Shown here: positions 8,079 to 17,145 of the stretch, piece by piece
Position numbering within the stretch: the first letter of the stretch is position 1
Layout of the letters: each line of letters starts with the position of its first letter
From: Fulverythrobacter ferritrahens
GTDB taxonomy: Bacteria; Pseudomonadota; Alphaproteobacteria; Sphingomonadales; Sphingomonadaceae
Assembly: GCF_020539485.1 (NCBI RefSeq)
Contig: NZ_JACDXU010000005.1
Coordinates: 1 to 64,000, forward strand
Reading direction: 5' to 3'
DNA length: 64,000 bases
Position numbers and translations under genes: made by a program
Notes under the pieces: model-generated
What the model was told of the DNA's origin: nothing
The model's database searches: none
What the model saw: the letters and a program-made list of their open reading frames with translations, nothing else

Positions 8079-9014
8079 ATGACTCGCGACGAACTGGCGG
8101 GTGCGATCACCCGCGTGCTCGAAGCCATGGCCACGCATGATCCGGCAAATGCCGGGCTGGCGGCCGGGGCCCGTTATACCGAGAACGGGCAGGAACTGGC
8201 CCTGGGCGATGGCCTGTGGCGCACGCTCGATACACTGGGCGCCTATCGTCACGATTTCCTCGATCCGGTCGGCGGACAGGGCGCGACCATCACTACCATT
8301 GCCGAAGGCGCGGTGCGCTCGATCCTTGTGCTGCGGGTGAAGCTCGGCGCCGGGGGCATTTCGGAAGTGGAGGCCATCGCGGCCCGGCCCGACGCCGTCA
8401 CCGGACAGGCCCCTTTCGCGGACGGCCCGAACCAGCTCGACCTGTCAGGCGGCCCTGCGCCCGAATGGTTCGCCCCGATCCCCGAGGCCGAGCGGCTTTC
8501 GCGCGCGGAACTGCGCCGCGTGGCCAATATGTATTTCAGCGGGATCGAGAAGAACGACGGCAAGGGCGAATATCCCTTCGCCGATGGCTGCATCCGCATC
8601 GAAAACGGTTTCCGCACAACCGATGTCCCCGGCCTCGCCCCCGCGCAGGAAGCACCTGCCGACAAGGACACGCCCTATCAGCCCGATTTCCGCGCAATGG
8701 GCGCCCGTGCCCAGCTGGAAACCGGCTTCTTCCGCTTCGTCGACCGCATCCGCGACCGGCGCTTCCCGATAATCGACGAGGAGCGCGGGACCGTGTTCTC
8801 CTTCGCCTTCTTCGATCATTCGGGAACGGTGCGCGAATATGAACTGGCGAATGGCCGCAAGGTGACCACCGGCCTTACCCGCCCCTTCAGCTGGGAAATC
8901 GGTGAAGGCTTCCGGATCGAGAAGGGGCTGTTCACCCGGATCGAGGCAGTGATGACCGCCTGCCCCTATGGCATGCGTTCCAACTGGCCGCTGGAGGAAG
9001 GCGATATAGCGTGA
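8079..9014 (+). CDS. uncharacterised cytoplasmic protein, possibly NTF2/SnoaL-like
   Basis: The 311-aa protein has no signal peptide or membrane segment. The ATG at 8079 follows GGGAGAG and is preferred to an earlier in-frame codon that would overlap the upstream gene. A central stretch (LRRVANMYFSGIEKNDG, then FADGCIRIENG) looks like the helix-strand start of an NTF2-like fold, as in SnoaL-related or DUF8021-type proteins. I cannot assign a reaction. Its stop overlaps the GTG start of the next gene, so the two are translationally coupled. Confidence 0.7.
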   Translation: MTRDELAGAITRVLEAMATHDPANAGLAAGARYTENGQELALGDGLWRTLDTLGAYRHDFLDPVGGQGATITTIAEGAVRSILVLRVKLGAGGISEVEAIAARPDAVTGQAPFADGPNQLDLSGGPAPEWFAPIPEAERLSRAELRRVANMYFSGIEKNDGKGEYPFADGCIRIENGFRTTDVPGLAPAQEAPADKDTPYQPDFRAMGARAQLETGFFRFVDRIRDRRFPIIDEERGTVFSFAFFDHSGTVREYELANGRKVTTGLTRPFSWEIGEGFRIEKGLFTRIEAVMTACPYGMRSNWPLEEGDIA

Positions 9015-9565
9015 GGGCACGGCCCCTCACCGCGCTGGCATTCTGCATGGTGCTTGCGGCCTGCACCGGGCCGCAATCGGCCCGGCTCGGCCAGTTCGAA
9101 GCTGCCCTTGCCGCACGGGACAGTGCCACAGCAGCCCTGGAAGGATGGTGCGGCGCGCGCGGATTTGCCGACCCCGCAAAGGTGATTGCGACGCCGCTGG
9201 CCGGCGAGCCGCTGGACGCCAGCGAAGAGATACGAGCCTTGCTGGGCGTCACGGCGCAGGAACCGCTCGGCTATCGCCATGTCCGCTTGTCCTGCGGCGG
9301 GCGGGCAATGTCGGATGCCCATAATTGGTATGTTCCCGCCCGATTGACGGCGGCAATGAACAGCATGCTGGAAAACAGCGATACGCCTTTCGGCAAGGTG
9401 GTCGCCCCGCTGGGTTTCGCGCGTGAGAGGCTGGCAACCCGGCGCGGCGCTTTCCCGGAATGCCCGCGCGGCACCGTCCTGTCTCACCGGGCATTGCTGC
9501 GCCTGCCGGACGGGCGGCCGATCAGCCTCGTCGTCGAATGCTATGGCGAGGCTAATCTGCACTGA
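9011..9565 (+). CDS. predicted lipoprotein of unknown function
   Basis: The 184-aa product starts with GTG overlapping the upstream stop (GTGA). It has a short signal sequence ending in the lipobox LAAC, so it should be lipid-anchored in the envelope. Residues after about 100 (YVPARLTAAMNS, TPFGKVVAPLGF, VLSHRALLRLPDG) vaguely recall the chorismate-lyase (UbiC) fold, but this is weak and I do not name it so. Co-translation with the preceding cytoplasmic protein is clear from the overlap. Function unknown. Confidence 0.65.
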   Translation: MRARPLTALAFCMVLAACTGPQSARLGQFEAALAARDSATAALEGWCGARGFADPAKVIATPLAGEPLDASEEIRALLGVTAQEPLGYRHVRLSCGGRAMSDAHNWYVPARLTAAMNSMLENSDTPFGKVVAPLGFARERLATRRGAFPECPRGTVLSHRALLRLPDGRPISLVVECYGEANLH

Positions 9566-9689
9566 GATGCGGCAGGCGCGTTAGCCCCATTTGGCTCAGC
9601 CTGAATGCCCATTGTGGCACCGTAGCATCACTTTTCGGCCATCTTTCCGATGCTCGCCGAAGCCCCCTTGCAACTTGTCCGCGCATCAT

Positions 9690-9720
9690 CGTAACTGGCG
9701 TTAACTTAACGACCGTTACG
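9690..9720. promoter_or_regulatory. 31-bp palindrome, putative operator of the TonB-dependent receptor
   Basis: CGTAACTGGCGTTAA and TTAACGACCGTTACG flank a central C at 9705. Twelve of the fifteen positions in each arm pair. The site ends 25 bp before the receptor ATG, where a repressor or activator would act. No regulator gene lies next to it. Confidence 0.65.
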
Positions 9721-9745
9721 TTAATCGGTCGAGGATATAGGGAGA

Positions 9746-12067
9746 ATGTTGATGCCTTACGGCCTTTCGCCGCGCGCATTCCGCGCCGGTGCTGCAAATC
9801 TTGCGATCGCCGTGTCTCTCTTCACTGGCGGCACTGCCTTTGCCCAGGACGAAGGCAGCAGCCAGCAGGGCGGCGTCCACGAAATCGTGGTGACTGCCCA
9901 GTTCAAGAGCCAGAACATCCAGGAAACCCCGCTGGCGATCACCGCGGTCGATTCCACTCTGATGGAAGCGCGCAGCCAGACCAATGTGCAGGACGTTGCC
10001 CAGCGCGCGCCCAGCGTCAGCTTCACCGCCGGCGGCCAGGGCGGCGGCGCGCAGACCGCGGCCGCGAATATTCGCGGTATCGGCCAGAGCGACTTCCAGT
10101 TCCCCAACGAACCCGGCGTCGGCATCTATATCGACGATGTCTATTACGGCATTTCCTTCGCCAGCGCCTTCGACCTGGTCGATCTTGACCGCGTCGAAAT
10201 CCTGCGCGGCCCGCAGGGCACGCTTTCGGGCAAGAACTCGATCGGCGGCTCGATCAAGCTGTTCAGCCGCAAACCGAACGACGATCCCGACGCCTATGTC
10301 GAAGCGACCGTCGGCTCCTTCGGGCGCCTGGGTCTGAAGGCCGCAACCAATGCCACCATCGTGCCTGACAAGCTCTATCTGCGCCTCACCGGCGTGGGCA
10401 AATATGTCGACGGCTATCTCAAGCGCCTCGACTATGAATGCGTTACCGGCAAAGCTGCCCCTGGCGGCGTGCAGGCATCGCCTGCCGAGGATTGCGTGGT
10501 CGGCACCGAAGGCGGACAGAACGTGCTTGCCGCGCGCGGCGCCCTGCGCTGGATCGTGAACGACCGGATCGAGAACAATTTCATCGCCGACGTCACGCGG
10601 GACCGTTCGGAAGCCTCGCCGGGCAAGGCGATCTTCCTGCCGCCCATCAACGGCAATGATTACGTCACCGGGCCGGAAGAATACACCAACTACGCTACCT
10701 ATACCGGCTATCCGGGCCTGGCGGACCAATACACCAACCCGGCGATCAGCTACGTCAATTCGTGGGGCTTCTCGAACAATCTCGAAATCGGCCTGAGCGA
10801 CAATGTCACCCTGACCTCGATCACAGCCTTCCGCCATGCGGACGGCAAAAGCTCGTGGGATGGCGACAACTCGCCCGAGAACGTCTCCAACAACACCACC
10901 ATCTTCGACCATGACCAGTTCACTCAGGAACTGCGCCTTTCGGCCACTCTGGGCGAGATGTTCGACATGACGGTGGGCGGCTATTACTACAAGGGCGACA
11001 GCCGCATCGGCGGCCGCGTGAATGTGGGCGCTGCCGGGCTGGACTTCGTTTCGAACGATCCGTTCAAGCAGACTTCCAAGTCGGCCTTCATCCACGGCGT
11101 GATGCACATCACCGATCAGCTGAACCTGACCGCTGGCGTGCGCTATACGGACGAGAACAAGACCTATACCTTCAGCCGCAGCAACCCCAATCCGAGCCTG
11201 CCCACCGATCCGCGCGTGGCCTCGCTCGATGGGCTGACCAAGTCCTTCTCGGGCGACAATATCGACTGGCGCGTGGCGCTGGACTACGAAGTGCTGCCCG
11301 ACATCCGCTTCTACGGACAGGTCGCCACCGGCTTCAAGGGCGGCGGCATCAACCCGCGTCCCTATCTGGAAGCGCAAGCCGTTCCCTATGCCCAGGAAAA
11401 GGCCACCTCCTATGAGGCAGGTCTCAAGACCATGCTGTTCGACCGCAGGCTGCGGCTCAACATGGCCTATTACCACACCGACTATAATGACTATCAGGGT
11501 CTGGTCAGCTCGTGCCCCGATCTCAGCCCTCCGGGCTTCACCTTCTGCTCGGCCACGCGCAATGTGGGCGATGCGAAGATCGACGGTTTCGAAGTGGAAT
11601 TCGACGCTCAGCCGGTCGAAGGCCTCTCGATCGACGGTTCGGTCAGCTATACGAAGTTCGATTTCGTGACCGGCATCGATGGCTCCAGCATCGTTCCGGG
11701 CGTTACCAAGGCGCCCTTCGTGCCCGAATGGAAATATGCCATTGGCGGACAATACGAACTGCAGCTGGCCGGCCTGGGTTCGCTCACGCCGCGCGTGGAC
11801 TGGACCTGGCAGTCGGAGATGGAAAGCAACATCCCCAACGGCATTCCGGGCTTCCTGCTGGGCCGGGTGGAATCGCGCGGCCTGCTCAATGCCCGCGTGA
11901 CCTTCAAGACCGAGGACAAGGATTGGGAAGTGGCCCTGGCGGCCACCAATCTCACCGACAAGTTCTACTATGCCAACAAATATGACCGCGTGAGCCAGTC
12001 CGGCAATGCCTATGGCCTGCCCGGCCGCCCGCGCGAGATCATGTTCAGCATCAAGCGCAACTTCTGA
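9746..12067 (+). CDS. TonB-dependent outer-membrane receptor
   Basis: The 773-aa protein has a signal peptide cleaved after TAFAQ (about residue 36). A plug domain follows (EIVVTAQFKSQNIQETP, then VEILRGPQGTLSGKNSIGG). The long beta-barrel has alternating aromatic strands and ends in the aromatic SIKRNF sorting signal. The family imports siderophores, vitamins, sugars or, in sphingomonads, many aromatic and hydrophobic substrates, using TonB energy. It is monocistronic: a 31-bp palindrome lies upstream and a strong terminator downstream. The ligand is not readable. Proximity to a monooxygenase and an O-demethylase module makes an organic substrate as likely as iron. Confidence 0.93.
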   Translation: MLMPYGLSPRAFRAGAANLAIAVSLFTGGTAFAQDEGSSQQGGVHEIVVTAQFKSQNIQETPLAITAVDSTLMEARSQTNVQDVAQRAPSVSFTAGGQGGGAQTAAANIRGIGQSDFQFPNEPGVGIYIDDVYYGISFASAFDLVDLDRVEILRGPQGTLSGKNSIGGSIKLFSRKPNDDPDAYVEATVGSFGRLGLKAATNATIVPDKLYLRLTGVGKYVDGYLKRLDYECVTGKAAPGGVQASPAEDCVVGTEGGQNVLAARGALRWIVNDRIENNFIADVTRDRSEASPGKAIFLPPINGNDYVTGPEEYTNYATYTGYPGLADQYTNPAISYVNSWGFSNNLEIGLSDNVTLTSITAFRHADGKSSWDGDNSPENVSNNTTIFDHDQFTQELRLSATLGEMFDMTVGGYYYKGDSRIGGRVNVGAAGLDFVSNDPFKQTSKSAFIHGVMHITDQLNLTAGVRYTDENKTYTFSRSNPNPSLPTDPRVASLDGLTKSFSGDNIDWRVALDYEVLPDIRFYGQVATGFKGGGINPRPYLEAQAVPYAQEKATSYEAGLKTMLFDRRLRLNMAYYHTDYNDYQGLVSSCPDLSPPGFTFCSATRNVGDAKIDGFEVEFDAQPVEGLSIDGSVSYTKFDFVTGIDGSSIVPGVTKAPFVPEWKYAIGGQYELQLAGLGSLTPRVDWTWQSEMESNIPNGIPGFLLGRVESRGLLNARVTFKTEDKDWEVALAATNLTDKFYYANKYDRVSQSGNAYGLPGRPREIMFSIKRNF

Positions 12068-12095
12068 TCGCAATCCTCTCGCGATCGATAAAGGA

Positions 12096-12128
12096 ACGGG
12101 GCGGTGCGCAAGCGCCGCCCCGTCTTTT
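12096..12128 (+). terminator. terminator after the TonB-dependent receptor
   Basis: A 12-bp GC-rich stem (ACGGGGCGGTGC paired with GCGCCGCCCCGT) has a GCAA tetraloop and is followed by CTTTTTAG, 28 bp after the stop. Confidence 0.92.
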
Positions 12129-12159
12129 TAGGCCCGTTTCGTTTGCGCCACTCTATTGT

Positions 12160-12558
12160 TCAGCGTCTTGTCCTGGCGCGATTGTGCCGGGCCGCCGCGC
12201 GCACCAGCGCCTTGAAGGCTTCCGGATCGACCGCCTCCCCTTCGCGCAGATCGATGGCGCGGCGGGCATTGCCATCCAGGCTGGCGTTGAACAGGCCCGC
12301 CGGATCTTCCAGCGCAGCCCCCTGCGCGAAAGTCAGCTTCACCTTGTCCCTGTAGGTCTCCCCGGTGCAGAGGATGCCTTCATCCTCCCACACAGGCACG
12401 CCCAGCGGGTTCGAGGGCTTGCGCCACTTCACTGCCTCCACCACCTCCGGCAGGGCCTCATGGATCAGCGAGCGCAGGCGGGCGAGTGTCTGCCCCCGCC
12501 AATCGGACAGACTGGCAAGACGCTCGTCGATCAGTTCGGATGGGCTCTTGTCGCTCAT
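12160..12558 (-). CDS. DUF1801-family protein
   Basis: The 132-aa cytoplasmic protein matches the DUF1801 pattern: an N-terminal helical part (LARLRSLIHEALPEVVEAVKW), then GVPVWEDEGILCTGETYRDKVKLTFAQGA. The fold is small alpha/beta; the biochemical role is not established. It lies downstream of the rplA terminator on the same strand and is probably transcribed separately. Confidence 0.85.
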   Translation of the reverse strand: MSDKSPSELIDERLASLSDWRGQTLARLRSLIHEALPEVVEAVKWRKPSNPLGVPVWEDEGILCTGETYRDKVKLTFAQGAALEDPAGLFNASLDGNARRAIDLREGEAVDPEAFKALVRAAARHNRARTRR

Positions 12559-12590
12559 GCCCCGAGATTAATGGCGGGCAGGCGACGGGC

Positions 12591-12624
12591 AAAACAAAAA
12601 GGCCGGAGGATTGCTCCCCCGGCC
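12591..12624 (-). terminator. terminator downstream of rplA
   Basis: Read leftward, GGCCGGGGGAG and CTCCGGCC arms enclose a short CAAT loop and are followed by TTTTTGTTTT. This is the classic end of the secE-nusG-rplK-rplA transcript. A second, weaker hairpin (CCGGCC/GGCCGG) lies at 12720-12737. Confidence 0.88.
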
Positions 12625-12754
12625 CCTTGGTGATTTCGCTTTGCCGCATCACGGTCCGAACCTGAAAGGTTCGCAAGCGCGAATGCGCGTCGGCCCTCAG
12701 GCCGCCCCCTCGGAGGCACCCGGCCTGAAAAGGCCGGATAGCCGCGAGAGAAAA

Positions 12755-13453
12755 TTACGCGCCGGCAATCTCGGTCGTGTCGATCTTCAGGCCGGGGCCC
12801 ATGGTCGAGGTCACCGAGATCTTGCGGACATACTTGCCCTTCGAACCCGAGGGCTTGGCCTTGAGGATCGCATCGACGAAAGCATCGAAGTTGGACTTCA
12901 GCTGCTCGTCCGTGAAGGAGAGCTTGCCGATGCCCGAGTGGATGATGCCCTGCTTTTCGACGCGGAACTCGACCTGGCCGGCCTTGGCGACCTTCACCGC
13001 ATTGGCCACGTCCATCGTCACGGTGCCCAGCTTCGGGTTCGGCATCAGGCCCTTGGGGCCCAGCACCTTACCGAGACGGCCAACCACGCCCATCATGTCG
13101 GGGGTGGCGATGACGCGGTCGTAATCGAGGTTGCCGGCCTGCATGTCTTCCATCAGGTCTTCGGCGCCAACCTTGTCCGCACCGGCTTCGAGAGCTTCGG
13201 CGGCCTTGGCGTCCTTGGCGAACACGGCGACCTTCATTTCCTTGCCGGTACCGGCAGGCAGCGAGACCATGCCGCGGACCATCTGGTCTGCGTGACGCGG
13301 ATCGACGCCCAGGTTCAGCGCGACTTCGACGGTTTCGTCAAACTTCTTGCTGGCGTTTTCGCGCAGGGTCACCAGCGCTTCGCTCAGGCTGTACAGCTTT
13401 TCGGCGTCGAGCTTCTCGGTCAGCGCCTTCTGCTTCTTGCTCAGCTTGCCCAT
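12755..13453 (-). CDS. rplA: 50S ribosomal protein L1
   Basis: The 232-aa protein is full-length L1. It shows [18 protein letters not shown] and the signature region around [30 protein letters not shown]. It binds 23S rRNA at the L1 stalk and in many bacteria represses its own operon. It starts 3 bp after the rplK stop. As in other Sphingomonadales, the rplJL-rpoBC block does not follow directly. Confidence 0.98.
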   Translation of the reverse strand: MGKLSKKQKALTEKLDAEKLYSLSEALVTLRENASKKFDETVEVALNLGVDPRHADQMVRGMVSLPAGTGKEMKVAVFAKDAKAAEALEAGADKVGAEDLMEDMQAGNLDYDRVIATPDMMGVVGRLGKVLGPKGLMPNPKLGTVTMDVANAVKVAKAGQVEFRVEKQGIIHSGIGKLSFTDEQLKSNFDAFVDAILKAKPSGSKGKYVRKISVTSTMGPGLKIDTTEIAGA

Positions 13454-13456
13454 GTC

Positions 13457-13888
13457 TTAGCCCTCCACCACTTCGAGGCCCATCGAACGCGCGGAGCCTT
13501 CGATGATCTTGGTCGCCTGCTCGATATCGTTCGCATTGAGGTCGGCCATCTTGGCCTGCGCGATTTCAGCGAGCTGCGAACGCTTGATCGTTCCGGCCGA
13601 AACCTTGCCCGGCTCCTTCGAGCCCGACTTCAGGTTGGCGGCCTTCTTGATGAGGAAGGTGGCCGGCGGCGTCTTGGTGAGGAAGGTGAAGGAGCGGTCC
13701 GCATAGACGGTGATGACCGTCGGGATCGGCATGCCCTTTTCCATTTCCTGCGTGGCGGCATTGAACGCCTTGCAGAATTCCATGATGTTCACGCCGCGCT
13801 GACCCAGGGCAGGGCCGATCGGCGGAGACGGGGTAGCGGAGCCCGCGGGCACCTGGAGCTTGATATAGCCCTCAATCTTCTTGGCCAT
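13457..13888 (-). CDS. rplK: 50S ribosomal protein L11
   Basis: The 143-aa protein is L11, which binds the GTPase-associated region of 23S rRNA. The start at 13888 gives the canonical [17 protein letters not shown]-terminus; a longer open frame upstream is not used. [23 protein letters not shown] and the C-terminal RSMGLEV are typical. It sits between nusG and rplA. Confidence 0.98.
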   Translation of the reverse strand: MAKKIEGYIKLQVPAGSATPSPPIGPALGQRGVNIMEFCKAFNAATQEMEKGMPIPTVITVYADRSFTFLTKTPPATFLIKKAANLKSGSKEPGKVSAGTIKRSQLAEIAQAKMADLNANDIEQATKIIEGSARSMGLEVVEG

Positions 13889-14094
13889 GGGAAGGCCTCC
13901 TTTCGCACTGTCGCCCCGCCTTGCGGCAAAACCTTTCGGCAAGGGCTCATGTTAAGCGGTATTTGCGGAGCCTTTCCCAAGGCCCCTCCCGCACGGAATC
14001 CCGCGCGCAAACGCGGGAAGCGGCGCCCCTACAGCAGGAAACGCCGAATTACAACCGCGATCCCGCCCGGCGCGTGCCGCAGCGGGATACCGGC

Positions 14095-14631
14095 TTACTT
14101 GGAAAGTTCGACGTGCTCGAAATCCAGCTCGACCGGAGTCGCGCGGCCGAAGATCGAAACCGAAACCTTGACCTTGTTCTTGTCGAAATCCAGCTCTTCC
14201 ACCACGCCGGTGAAGCTGCTGAACGGGCCTTCCAGCACCTTGACCTGATCGCCGATCTCGTAATCGACGTGGACTTCGCGCTTGGGCATCGCGGCGGCTT
14301 CTTCGCGCGCGCCGAAATAACGGGCAGCTTCGCGTTCCGAAATCGGCTGCGGCTTGCCGTTGGGGCCCAGGAAGCCGGTCACCTTCGGGGTGTTCTTGAT
14401 GAGGTGATACACGTCATCGTTGAGGTTGAGCTTGGCCAGCACATAGCCGGGCATGGTCTTGCGCTCGACCTGAACCTTCTTGCCGCGCTTCACTTCCGTG
14501 ATGGTCTCGGCCGGGACTTCGACCTGTTCGACCCCGTCGGAGAGGCCCATGCGTTCCGCCTCCGAGATGATCGAATCGCGGACCTTGTTCTCGAAGCCAG
14601 AATAGGCGTGGATGATGTACCAGCGGGACAT
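14095..14631 (-). CDS. nusG: transcription termination/antitermination protein NusG
   Basis: The 178-aa protein has an N-terminal NGN domain (WYIIHAYSGFENKVRDSI, GYVLAKLNLNDDVYHLIKNTPKVTGFLG). A C-terminal KOW domain follows (GDQVKVLEGPFSSFTGVVEE). It binds RNA polymerase and links it to Rho or to ribosomal S10. It is 28 bp behind secE. About 200 bp separate it from rplK, where a second promoter could lie. Confidence 0.98.
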   Translation of the reverse strand: MSRWYIIHAYSGFENKVRDSIISEAERMGLSDGVEQVEVPAETITEVKRGKKVQVERKTMPGYVLAKLNLNDDVYHLIKNTPKVTGFLGPNGKPQPISEREAARYFGAREEAAAMPKREVHVDYEIGDQVKVLEGPFSSFTGVVEELDFDKNKVKVSVSIFGRATPVELDFEHVELSK

Positions 14632-14659
14632 TGCTTACGGTTCCGTCTCTTGGGTCAGC

Positions 14660-14854
14660 TCAGGCCAGCGACAGGAGCCACTGGACGATCGCGGAAAACA
14701 GAGTGTCGACTCCCAGGAAGAACACCGAGAGGATCACCATCATGATCGCCACGAAAATGCCGGTGGTGACAGTTTCCTGACGGGTGGGCCACACTACCTT
14801 GCGGGCTTCAGCCTGCACCTGGCGCATGAATTCGCCCGGATTGATCTTGGCCAT
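14660..14854 (-). CDS. secE: preprotein translocase subunit SecE
   Basis: The 64-aa product is the short, single-membrane-helix SecE form found in most bacteria. It has an amphipathic cytoplasmic helix (EFMRQVQAEARKVVWPTRQE) followed by a membrane segment. The start at 14854 is chosen because the family begins here; the longer open frame is not coding. It forms the SecYEG channel. The order tRNA-Trp, secE, nusG, rplK, rplA is the standard bacterial one. Confidence 0.97.
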   Translation of the reverse strand: MAKINPGEFMRQVQAEARKVVWPTRQETVTTGIFVAIMMVILSVFFLGVDTLFSAIVQWLLSLA

Positions 14855-15177
14855 GGTTTTCTCGCTTCCGTTTTCGCGATCGGCAAACAAACTCGTCATG
14901 CATTCCGCCAAAGGATCTTCGCCGCCCCGGTAATTTACCGGGAGGGGCAAGGATTCTCCGATGTCGGAAAGCCCGACCGCATGTAGCGACGGTGCATCGC
15001 CATGGCAAGAGAGGCAGGAGTTTAAGGCTGCGGCGGCAGTTACGTTTCGCGATTGCGGCCTGATCGCGCCGGATCGGGGCCCCTGCGATTCGCTCACCCG
15101 CGCCGCGGGCCAGCCTGCGAATCAGGCGCGACGGATGGCGCCATCCGTCCGGTTTCAGGGCAAGGGAGGAAATGGCC
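14855..15177. other. non-coding leader between tRNA-Trp and secE
   Basis: This 323-bp interval carries no convincing gene. It should contain the secE promoter and the processing region behind tRNA-Trp. I see no clear hairpin with a T-run, so read-through from tRNA-Trp into secE is possible. Confidence 0.5.
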
Positions 15178-15253
15178 TGGCAGGAGTGGCAGGATTCGAA
15201 CCCGCGGCCCTCGGTTTTGGAGACCGATGCTCTACCAACTGAGCTACACTCCT
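15178..15253 (-). tRNA. tRNA-Trp (anticodon CCA)
   Basis: The complement gives a full cloverleaf beginning AGGAGTGTAGCTCAGTTGG. The anticodon stem GGT...ACC encloses CTCCAAA with anticodon CCA. The T-arm contains GGTTCGAATCC, and the 3' CCA is encoded. It lies upstream of secE, its usual location. Confidence 0.96.
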
Positions 15254-15364
15254 CCAGGCGGTTGCGCCTCTATCGCCAAGCCTGCGGGATAGCAACCCGC
15301 GATCTCAGATGACTGGACAACACTTCCCATTTCCGCCGGGGACAGAGACTGGTAAATAGCGCAA

Positions 15365-16177
15365 ATGCACGCTCCTGCGCCCAAGATCATTCCGCCGGAT
15401 ACGCTGCTGCTGGCCTATCGCAGCGGCATATTTCCCATGGCGGACAGCCGCGATGACCCGGAAGTATTCTGGGTGGAGCCCCGGCTGCGCGCGATTCTGC
15501 CGCTGGATGGCTTTCATTGCTCGCGCTCGCTGGCAAAGGTGATCCGGCAGGATCGCTTCATCGTGACCTGCAACGAGGCTTTTGACGAAGTGCTGGATGC
15601 CTGCGCCGCCCCGCGCGACGGGCGCCCGGAAAGCTGGATCAGCGAGCGAATCGCCGCCAGCTACCGCACGCTCCACATGTCCGGCCATGCCCATTCGATC
15701 GAATGCTGGCTGCCCGATGGTGAAGGTGGGCGCAGGCTGGTGGGCGGGCTTTACGGCGTGAGCTTCGACCGGGTGTTCTGCGGCGAGAGCATGTTCAGCC
15801 GCACGCGCGATTCATCCAAGGTGGCGCTGGCCTGGCTGGTGGCGCTGCTGCGCCGGGCGGGGGCGGAATTGCTCGATTGCCAGTTCCTGACCGAGCATCT
15901 GGCCTCGCTAGGCGCGGTGGAAGTGCCGCAGGCGCGCTATCTGGAATTGCTGGCAAAGGCCTGCCGCCCCGGCCCCGAGGCGGATTTGCCCGCGGCCTAT
16001 TCGGCGTTGCTGGCCGAAGCTGCCGGGCTGGGCGCGGCGGCGGGCGATGCACTTTCCTCAGGCGTGGGTTCGGCTCCGGCAGCAGAAGCGGAAGATGCCG
16101 CGCCGCGACCCTGCGGAGGCAAAGGCGATTCCTCGCCCGGGAAGCTCATCGCGCAATCCTTGACCCATACGTCATAG
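15365..16177 (+). CDS. aat: leucyl/phenylalanyl-tRNA-protein transferase
   Basis: The enzyme moves Leu or Phe from tRNA to N-terminal Lys/Arg of proteins, marking them for ClpS/ClpAP in the N-degron pathway. Signatures: PDTLLLAYRSGIFPMA at the N-terminus, GGLYGVSFDRVFCGESMFSR centrally and LLDCQFLTEHLASLGA near residue 180. The conserved part ends near residue 210. The remaining 60 residues are Ala/Ser/Pro-rich and overlap the convergent DUF2155 gene by 181 bp. The tail may be genuine, or a product of reading through that gene's low-complexity end. Confidence 0.95.
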   Translation: MHAPAPKIIPPDTLLLAYRSGIFPMADSRDDPEVFWVEPRLRAILPLDGFHCSRSLAKVIRQDRFIVTCNEAFDEVLDACAAPRDGRPESWISERIAASYRTLHMSGHAHSIECWLPDGEGGRRLVGGLYGVSFDRVFCGESMFSRTRDSSKVALAWLVALLRRAGAELLDCQFLTEHLASLGAVEVPQARYLELLAKACRPGPEADLPAAYSALLAEAAGLGAAAGDALSSGVGSAPAAEAEDAAPRPCGGKGDSSPGKLIAQSLTHTS

Positions 16178-16623
16178 ATCGGATGCTCCACCACGTTGAG
16201 CGAGGGGGAGTTCTTGAACAGCCAGCCCGAGAAGGCGCGCATCCATTTGGGATTCGCGCCGGGCGAGCTGCGCTGGGCGATCAGCACCTGAACGAAAGCC
16301 CCCGTTTCGGGCGGATTTTCCCACGGCGCCGTCTTCTCGCAAGTGGCGAGGCGCACGATCACATCGCCGACGCGCTTCGATTCGCCGGGCTTGATCAGAA
16401 TGTCCTGCGTCAGATTGTTGCGCTTGTTCAGCAGGCCCAGCGTGGCCACGCGTTCTTCGCGCGGAGTGCCCAGCCCTTCATCCGCGACCACGGCAGGCAT
16501 GTCGGCAGAGGCGAATTCCTTGGGGACGACGGTTTCCTGCCCTTCGGGCACAGAAGGTTCGCCCTTGCAGGCCGCCAGCATGCCGAGAAGCAGCAGAGCC
16601 GGAAGGGCTGTCGCCCGGCGCAT
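15997..16623 (-). CDS. DUF2155 lipoprotein
   Basis: The 208-aa protein begins with a signal ending in the lipobox LAAC (Cys19), so it is probably lipid-anchored. The DUF2155 core spans roughly residues 60-165 (TLGLLNKRNNLTQDI, TCEKTAPWENPPETGAFVQV, FSGWLFKNSPSLNVVEHPIYDVWVKDC). The last 40 residues are Ala/Ser/Pro-rich and overlap the 3' end of aat. It is followed after 2 bp, in the upstream direction, by the NDUFA12-like gene. Function is unknown; the family is conserved in alphaproteobacteria. Confidence 0.9.
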   Translation of the reverse strand: MRRATALPALLLLGMLAACKGEPSVPEGQETVVPKEFASADMPAVVADEGLGTPREERVATLGLLNKRNNLTQDILIKPGESKRVGDVIVRLATCEKTAPWENPPETGAFVQVLIAQRSSPGANPKWMRAFSGWLFKNSPSLNVVEHPIYDVWVKDCAMSFPGEESPLPPQGRGAASSASAAGAEPTPEESASPAAAPSPAASASNAE

Positions 16624-16625
16624 GA

Positions 16626-17027
16626 TCAGGCGTCCGGATTCCAGGGTTCGTAATCGCCCGTGGCGCGGGCACGCACGCCGCCGCGCTCAAGGGCGCCGGC
16701 CGGGCGATAGGCTGCCGCAGTGCCGGTGGCGTTGGGCGTGTAATCCACTTCCCAGATGCGCGGCGGGGGCAGGTTGCTTTCGGGCACGCCGTCAAACGAG
16801 CCGTGCAGCCAGCCATGCCATTCGGCCGGAACGCGGCTGGCATCGTTGGCGCCATTATAGATGACCCAGCGCCGTTCGCGTCCTTCGACGGTCTTCTTGT
16901 TCTTCGCGCGGTAATAGCGGTTGCCCTGCGCATCGGTGCCCACATGCTCGCCATTCATCGAGCTGAACATCGCGGTGCCGATGGTGGCGCCGTCCCACCA
17001 GGTGAAGATCTTGCCGAGGATTCCCAT
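16626..17027 (-). CDS. NDUFA12-family respiratory complex I accessory subunit
   Basis: The 133-aa protein is the alphaproteobacterial homologue of the mitochondrial complex I subunit NDUFA12 (B17.2). Typical features are TWWDGATIGT, GNRYYRAKNKKTVEGRERRWVIY, PAEWHGWLHG and the terminal DYEPWNPDA. The start at 17027 gives MGILGKIF; an upstream in-frame start would add unrelated residues. It precedes DUF2155 with 2 bp between them, a pairing that recurs in alphaproteobacteria. It should be peripheral on the cytoplasmic arm of complex I. Confidence 0.94.
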   Translation of the reverse strand: MGILGKIFTWWDGATIGTAMFSSMNGEHVGTDAQGNRYYRAKNKKTVEGRERRWVIYNGANDASRVPAEWHGWLHGSFDGVPESNLPPPRIWEVDYTPNATGTAAAYRPAGALERGGVRARATGDYEPWNPDA

Positions 17028-17145
17028 GGGCGCCGCGTTAGCCGCAAAGCCGGGGGCTGTGCAAGCCAAACACTGCGCCCCTCATGCGCAAATCGGGCGG
17101 GGCGTTCCGGGGGAGCCCAGGGTCAGGCCCAAGGCCAGGTGTGCT

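Noticed and set aside
9716-12073. 785-codon open frame antisense to the TonB-dependent receptor
   Set aside because: Same shadow effect; the + strand product has a signal peptide, plug and barrel end, while the antisense product has none of a real protein's features.
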